A stretch of DNA of 64,000 nt, taken from assembly GCA_020736575.1 (NCBI GenBank), contig JAGPYM010000002.1:930001-994000 (forward strand), read 5' to 3'. The position numbers and the translations under genes were made by a program. Positions within the stretch are counted from its first letter, which is position 1. Every line of letters starts with the position of its first letter. This document shows, one piece after another, positions 57,788 through 64,000 of the stretch. The stretch comes from Thelonectria olida (Eukaryota; Ascomycota; Sordariomycetes; Hypocreales; Nectriaceae). The notes beneath the pieces are model-generated. The model did no database searches and was not told where the DNA came from. It was given only the letters and a program-made list of their open reading frames with translations.

Positions 57788-57832
57788 GTCAAAGTACCGA
57801 TACTAAAACTATGAGTCAGATCACACGAAAAT
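57788..57832 (+). repeat. Diverged direct repeat, copy 1
   Basis: GTCAAAGTACCGATACTAAA... aligns with copy 2 at 58028-58068 (GTCAAAGTATCG, then AAACTATGAG, then CACGAAAA) apart from a 3-base gap and scattered changes, 240 bp away. Confidence 0.55.
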
Positions 57833-58027
57833 AAGCAAATTTGCCTAATTTTGCATCAGATTCTGACATTGAAGCTTTGCAGAAGAAAGCAACCTCGAGA
57901 GAATAAGGGCTGTCTGCTGTTGCAAACTTTCATAGTTCTTCCTCGAGTCACATGACCTAAGAGAGAGAAAGTATGGGAGAAATGGTTTGCAGAAAAGAAG
58001 TACATGGGGATTGTTGCTGAGGAGACT

Positions 58028-58068
58028 GTCAAAGTATCGTAAACTATGAGTTTAATCGCTCACGAAAA
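58028..58068 (+). repeat. Diverged direct repeat, copy 2
   Basis: Second copy of the repeat at 57788-57832; shared blocks are GTCAAAGTA, AAACTATGAGT and TCACACGAAAA/CTCACGAAAA. Confidence 0.55.
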
Positions 58069-58103
58069 ACTGTGTTTCTCAGAATGAAGAAGCAAATTTT
58101 CAT

Positions 58104-58136
58104 GCCCGAGCATGATCTCGAAATCATGCTCAGGGC
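58104..58136. repeat. Hairpin: 9-bp stem plus 4 bp beyond a one-base bulge
   Basis: GAGCATGAT, CTCGAA, ATCATGCTC is a perfect inverted repeat. GCCC and GGGC extend it on the outside with one unpaired A. It follows the second direct-repeat copy by about 35 bp. Confidence 0.7.
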
Positions 58137-59098
58137 TCTCAACTTCAGAGGCGGGACAATCAGAAAAATAGCTGATGCGATAACAGCCGATAAGCTCATA
58201 GGATCCAAAAAAAAGAAGTGCCCAAATGTCACACAGAGTCCAGATATATATGAACAATAAATGCACGGAACAGCGTGCCTCCATTCAACCGGTCGATTAA
58301 ACTGTATTCGAAATAGTATTCGCATCATATTGAAGGTTTCATTTTTCTTTCGTTCAGGTCGGTTCAAAGTATGCGAGGAAAAAAAAATGAATTGGCAGAG
58401 TAAAAGCTAGAGTCACGTGTTCGCGCCTAGCAGGCGATTGCTCAGATAGGCCTGGTCTGGGCCGTGCTTTCGGACGTCCATCCAATTCTTCCTGCTCTCC
58501 ACCAGTGCTTTTTGTGACATTCCCACCGTCTCCTTCACACCTCAACCCAAACGATCCCCGTCCGTCCCTCGATACACCCAAGTTGTCACAGACGATCTTT
58601 CAAATACGTATAGAAGCTGTTCGCTGCCTGAACGTCATCTATTCATGACTTGTAAGTTGTCCTTGTCTTTCTTGCCCTGCTGCCGTCTCCTACCTGTTGT
58701 CCACTTGTCGACCGCTGCCGATCCCGTGTCGACTCTGGCCGTCTAAGTCGCGATCTTGGCCTTCGATGTCCATATCTTTGACCTCCGATACATGTTTTTG
58801 ATGGAATCGATGCTTCTCGTCCGTCTAGACGCGTCTGTGACTCGGTAGTCTTCGCCGTAACCGACTGAGTTACCCAATTGCGGTATCGGCTTGACGTCAG
58901 CCTTCCCATCAACAGCTCGCGCCGAATGCGACAAGAAGATTATTTGCATCATCTGTCGCATTTGCCAGTCATGTATTGGGCGCTTTTGGGTCGCTGGGCT
59001 CGTCTCATGCCGTTAATCCCTCAGCTAGAACCGCCTCGCTCTGAACTCACCTGCTAACGTCGTCGCGCATCTAGTAGGCAGCTTCTGCTAACACCGTC

Positions 59099-62000
59099 AT
59101 GATGTCCACCCCTACCTTAGGGGGTCATTCCAATGGACACTTGTCGCCCGACGATGAAATCGAATCGAATTTCGATGCTAGTGGCCACCTAGACGATAAT
59201 GACTCTCCTGAACCCGACCACCATCCCCTAAGCCGTTCATCCCCGTCGCCATCGGACGATGCGAACGATGCATCGAACATCGCCAACGATGATGCTCAGG
59301 TGTCAGAGAGCGAGCAATCAAGCGAGGATAACGCGTCCGAAGATGCCGACTTCGATATGGAGGAGAGTGCACCATCCCAGAATGAGGATGTGGTGGAAGA
59401 GCGTGCCAGCTCTACCGACTCAACGAGGACCTCGAAGCGGAAAGCACCTATCGGTGAAGACGAGTACATCAAGGCAAACCCAGAGCTATACGGTCTACGG
59501 CGAAGTGTAAGACTTGAAAAATTTTCACCATCATGCCACAATCGTTACTAATTAGTATTTGCAGACGCGACCTCGAGAACAGCGCAAAATCGTATGCCGT
59601 CGTCGATACTTTACCCTGGAATACCTCACTGACACAGAGGCAATAGGTTGAATCTGATTCGGACTCCGATGTGGCTCCTGTCAATAGGCGTACCACCAAA
59701 CGCCGACGCGTAGAGACTTCTCGACCTTGTGAGTGCCAACTCTTGGCCAGTTTGACCTGACCCCTTCCCGCCCAAAACACCCTCCTGACTCTCTTGTAGC
59801 CTCGAAGATCGGCACACCAACTTTGCGAGCCTCCACAAACGACTCGGACTCAGATTCAGACATGTATGGAGGGGCTCGTGCGAGAACCCAACAGAAGAAG
59901 GCTCGACTACAACGCGAAGCGCAGCCAGACCTTGCGTTCGCCGAAAAACGCTGGTCGAGTCGTCGAGCAGCCCAAGTTGTTCAGCAAGGCGCCTACGAAG
60001 AAAGCGATTTCGAAGAAGACGAAGAAGACGAGGACGAACTCGCAGCTTCACAATATGTTGCGGACTACGTGGACGACTCTCCCTACATCGAAAAGGTCAT
60101 GCGACACCGACTGAAGGACGATCAAGAGCTGGCTTATGACTCTGGCCGTAACGACTTCGAGTATTTCATCAAGTGGCAGGGCAAGTCTCACCTGCACGAT
60201 ACCTGGGAGACCCTCGATGAACTTCGAAGCCTTCGTGGTTTCCGAAGAGTCGAGAATTACTTCCGCAAGCTCGTCGACCAGGAACTGGATATCCGTTTTG
60301 GCGATGATGTACCCCCGGAGACCAAGGAGCAATTCTTCCTTGATCGGGAGCGAGAAGAAGAAGCATACGAAGATTATACTAAAGTCGAGAGAGTCGTTGC
60401 TGTCAGGGATGGTGAAGACGATGACGAGTACTTTGTCAAGTGGAAGGGCCTCACCTATGAAGAATGCACGTGGGAGGTCGCTGCCGACATCAGTGGGCAG
60501 TTCCAAGACAAGATCGACCAGTATCTCGACCGCGCCTCGCGTTCCTGGCAGTCGGATCGGAAAGAGTCGAACCTCGATACCCGATCAAGGATGGTCAAAC
60601 TCGACGAGCAACCTGACTACATCAAGTTTGGCGAGCTTCGAAATTTCCAGTTGAAAGGCCTCAACTTTCTTTGCCTTAATTGGACGCGAGGCAACAATGT
60701 CATTCTCGCCGACGAAATGGGTCTAGGCAAGACGGTACAAACTGTTTCATTTCTCAGCTGGTTGCGCAACAATCGTCGCCAGGAAGGTCCTTCTCTTGTG
60801 GTGGCCCCTCTCAGTGTCATACCTGCATGGTGCGATACCTTTAACAACTGGTCGCCTGACCTGAATTATGTGGTCTACCTGGGGCCTGAGGATGCTCGAA
60901 AGATCATCCGCGAAAATGAGCTACTCGTGGACGGCAACCCCAAGAAACCAAAGTTCAATGTCCTCGTCACCTCATACGAGTTCATTCTTCAGGATTGGCA
61001 GTTTCTTCAGTCCATCAAGTGGCAATCGCTTGCAGTTGACGAGGCGCATCGGCTCAAGAACCGGGAATCTCAGCTGTACGCTCGCTTGGTCGCCTTTGGC
61101 GTTCCCTGCAAGGTCTTGATCACTGGCACGCCCATCCAAAACAACCTGGCCGAATTGTCAGCCCTGCTCGATTTCCTAAATCCCGGAAAGGTAGACATCG
61201 ACGAGGACTTGGACTCATTGTCCGCTACCGATGCCCAGGAAAAGCTTCAAGCCCTCCACAAAGCAATCGCCCCCTACATCTTGCGAAGAACAAAAGAGAC
61301 AGTCGAGTCGGATCTGCCTCCCAAGACGGAGAAGATCATTCGCGTTGAGCTCTCCGATGTCCAACTGGATTATTACAAGAACATCCTCACACGAAACTAC
61401 AAGGCCTTGTGCGATGCCACCAACGGGCACAAGAATTCCCTACTCAATGTCATGATGGAACTGAAGAAGATCAGCAATCACCCGTACATGTTCCCGGGTG
61501 CCGAGGAAAAGGTCCTGGCTGGCAGCGTTCGTCGCGAAGACCAAATAAAAGGGTTAATCACGAGTAGCGGCAAGATGATGTTGCTCGACCAGCTCCTCTC
61601 AAAACTTAGGAAGGATGGTCACCGAGTGTTGATCTTCAGTCAGATGGTCAAGATGCTGGATATTTTGGGAGACTATCTATCTCTGCGAGGATACAAGTTC
61701 CAGAGACTGGATGGCACCATCGCAGCTGGCCCTCGACGCATGGCAATCAACCACTTCAACGCCGATGACAGCGATGACTTCTGCTTCCTATTGTCTACCC
61801 GAGCTGGTGGCCTGGGAATCAACCTGATGACTGCAGATACCGTCGTCATCTTTGACTCCGACTGGAATCCACAGGCAGACTTACAAGCCATGGCCAGAGC
61901 CCACCGTATCGGACAAAAGCGACCTGTGAACATTTACCGTCTTGTCTCCAAGGAAACTGTCGAGGAAGAGGTTCTGGAACGAGCTCGCAACAAGCTTCTC

Positions 62001-64000
62001 CTTGAATACTTGACCATCCAAGCTGGTGTCACCGATGATGACAAGGCATCACTCAAGGCGGAGCTCAATAAGAAGGGCTTGAAGACCGATGGTCCCTCGT
62101 CATCTGAAGATATTCAAATGGTCTTGAAGATGCGCTCATCCAAGATGTTTGAGCAGAGCGGCAACCAAGAGCGTCTGGAACAACTGGATATCGACTCGAT
62201 TCTTGAGAATGCCGAAATCACCAAGACCAAGGTTGACGACAAGATCAACCTCAGCAGCGGCGGCATTGATTGGGATAATTTCATGCAGATTACTGATGTC
62301 AAAGTGGACGACATCAATCTGGATTGGGACCAAATCATTCCAGCTGAAAAACTCGCTGAGATCAAGGCGGAGGAAGAGCAAAAACAAAATGAGGAATATG
62401 TTGCCAAGATTGCAGCTGAGAGCGCCCCTCGACGAGCCGCGGTGAAAAGTCGAAATTCTGAGACGGATAGGGCAGATCGTTTTAAGAAGCGACAGAGGGC
62501 CGAGAGAGAACAGCAGAAGGAACAAGCGCAACGGCAAGCACAGCGAAGTGATCCCAAGCGCCCCTTGTCGTCGAAGGATCAGCGCAATCTCATCAAAGCG
62601 TACTTCCGCTTTGGCTCTATGGACGACCGCGCCGAGGACATCATTAACGAGGCTAAGCTGGGAGATCGAGACCAGGAATTTGTCAAGTCGGTTCTTGATG
62701 ATTTCATCAAGGCAGCCAGGGAAGCCGTGGACGACAACTACGCGAAGCTTCTCGAAGACGAGAAGAAAATGGGCAAGACTCTGACCAAAAAGGACAGAAA
62801 GGCAGTCTTGATCGATTTCGGCTTGTTGAAGAAAGTAAATGCTGAGACGGCAATTGATCGACCGAAACAGCTGCAACTCCTCCGCAAGGTCATCCGGAGT
62901 CACCCTGAGTGGCGCTCATTCCGCCTTCCTGACGCCACCAAAGCCGCCAGCTACAGTTGTCCATGGGGTGCCAAGGAAGACGCCATGCTGCTTATTGGTA
63001 TTGACCGCCACGGCTTTGGTGCATGGTCTCAGATCCGTGACGATGCCGAGCTCGATATGGGTGCCAAGTTCTTTCTTGAGGAGCATCGCGTCGAGAAGAA
63101 GGAAGAGAGAAGCAAGGGCAATGATAAGATGAAGGCACCGGGTGCGGTTCATCTCGTTCGCCGCTCCGAATACCTTTTGTCCGTGCTGGTCTCCAAGCAT
63201 TCCGACGATCGAATTGCCCAGAAGGTGGTTGAGAACCACCATCGCAACAACAAGAAGCAGCAACATCTTACAAATGGTCACCGTGGAAGCTCGACTGCCT
63301 CTCCTGCTCCCCAGAGCAAGAAGCATCGCGAAAAGGATCGAGAACATGGACCTGGCGACCACCGCTCTCGCAGCTTTGCTGATGAAAGAGGCACTCCGCG
63401 AGCCGACTTCAAACGGAAGCACTCATCTCATGACGATAGTCGCAGTCCCAAACATCGCCGAATCGAAGACCACCGCCGATCTAGCAAACATGGAGATGGG
63501 CGAGACCGGATGGACAAGCGTCAACATGAGGATGAACGACGCCTGGACAAACAGCGCCACCGTGACGATCGCCGGGATGATCGACGAGATGACCGCCGAG
63601 ATGACCGCCGAGATAACCGCCTTCCAGACCGTCGCCACGACAGATATCGCGACGACCGTGACCGTGACCGTGACCGCGACCGTGACCGTGATCGAGATCG
63701 AGATCGAGAAAGAGACCGAGACCGAGACCGAGACCGTCACCGAGAGCGTGACCGCGAGCATGACCGAGAGCGTGAACGAGAGCGTGATCGAGATCGAGAC
63801 CGAGACCGAGGTCATCGTGACCTGAAACCCCAGGATGAGCGACGAGCTAAGGCCCTTCGGCGCCTCGACGAGCTTCGGCGGATTGGAGACGACAAGAACC
63901 AGCGAGCCAAGGATAATGACGCTATGATCTGGTTCTTGTTGAAGCCTGTCCGAGAGAACTTTGAAAAGATTCTTTCCACGACCAAGGACAACGTCAAATC
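59099..64000 (+). CDS. CHD1: Chromodomain-helicase-DNA-binding protein Chd1 (3' end outside window)
   Basis: An ATP-dependent nucleosome-spacing remodeller linked to transcription elongation. Exons 59099-59506, 59565-59591, 59647-59728, then 59800 to the right edge, about 1570 residues so far. The N-terminus is acidic and Ser-rich. Two chromodomains follow at about 60040-60260 (YFIKWQGKSHLHDTWE) and 60385-60500 (YFVKWKGLTYEECTWE). The Snf2 ATPase has ILADEMGLGKTVQT (Walker A), AVDEAHRLKN, LITGTPIQNNLAEL, LLSTRAGGLGINLM and ARAHRIGQKRPV. SANT/SLIDE-type helices and a CPWGAKEDAMLLIGIDRHG segment come next, then a highly repetitive Arg-Asp/Glu tract (63560-63815). The start of the CHD1 helical C-terminal domain (MIWFLLKPVRENFEKIL) is at the edge. 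Exon 2 has only 27 nt. MM at the start leaves two possible initiators. Confidence 0.96.
63560..63815 (+). repeat. Coding hexamer repeat, Arg-Asp/Glu tract in CHD1
   Basis: Near-tandem GACCGT/GACCGA/GAGCGT units encode RDDRRDDRRDDRRD, then long DR and ER dipeptide runs. Because units are six bases, other frames also stay open and read as Thr/Val/Glu or Ser/Val repeats on the two strands. Confidence 0.85.

Larger units (their letters stand above)
56538..59098. other. 2.5-kb divergent spacer between SDH1 and CHD1
   Basis: No supportable gene. 57680-58380 is A/T-rich with a diverged direct repeat and a hairpin (listed separately). Short open frames there (for example 62 codons at 58072-58260) have no recognised family. 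58400-59098 is the CHD1 promoter and C/T-rich leader. Confidence 0.55.

Noticed and set aside
58072..58260. 62-codon frame upstream of CHD1
   Set aside because: Spans the hairpin and lies in an A/T-rich patch; no homology recognised.

Overview
The window is nuclear DNA of a filamentous ascomycete, most likely a Sordariomycete close to Hypocreales. The reasons are short 45-160 nt GT-AG introns with CTAAC/CTGAC-like branch sites, moderately GC-rich genes with single-gene transcription units, pyrimidine-rich promoters, recurring TAGGTAGG tracts, a Zn2Cys6 regulator, and a homeodomain protein resembling the conidiation factor Htf1/Hox2. I found no tRNA, rRNA, CRISPR array or intact transposon.

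Layout. 1-8.3 kb: 5' part of a Met22/Hal2 nucleotidase (-), a frame-broken hypothetical gene (-), a Zn2Cys6 transcription factor (+), a phytanoyl-CoA-dioxygenase-like enzyme (+), then a small TA-rich island. 8.7-14.3 kb: argininosuccinate lyase ARG4 (+), then a large minus-strand locus. That locus would encode a DUF3716-like module, about 13 tandem CCHC zinc fingers and a DEDDh exonuclease, but one otherwise perfect three-exon frame carries four in-frame stops. 14.9-25.7 kb: compact housekeeping genes: OST2/DAD1 (+), GRASP/Grh1 (-), TGS1 cap hypermethylase (+), a KLHDC4-type Kelch protein (+), a 56-residue Cys-rich protein (-), pyroglutamyl peptidase (-) and a GPP1-like glycerol-phosphatase (+). 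25.7-37.3 kb: about 11.6 kb with no supportable gene, ending at the homeobox gene (37.3-39.0 kb, +), then another 2.9 kb without a gene. 41.9-64 kb: replication factor SLD3 (+), TRAPPII subunit TRS65 (-), U1 splicing factor PRP40 (+), ABC-type ribosome-recycling factor RLI1 (-), a decayed AT-rich island, succinate dehydrogenase flavoprotein SDH1 (-), and the chromatin remodeller CHD1 (+), which runs off the right edge.

Most genes are unlinked core functions (sulfur/lithium-sensitive nucleotidase, arginine synthesis, N-glycosylation, Golgi structure, RNA capping, splicing, translation recycling, respiration, chromatin). There is no evidence of a biosynthetic or defence cluster. The unusual parts are the zinc-finger-array exonuclease locus, whose stops all fit CpA to TpA changes, the frame-broken gene at the left, the long gene-free interval before the homeobox gene, and several small decayed repeat islands. 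Exon coordinates were worked out by hand from frame continuity, splice motifs and family conservation. No searches were run.
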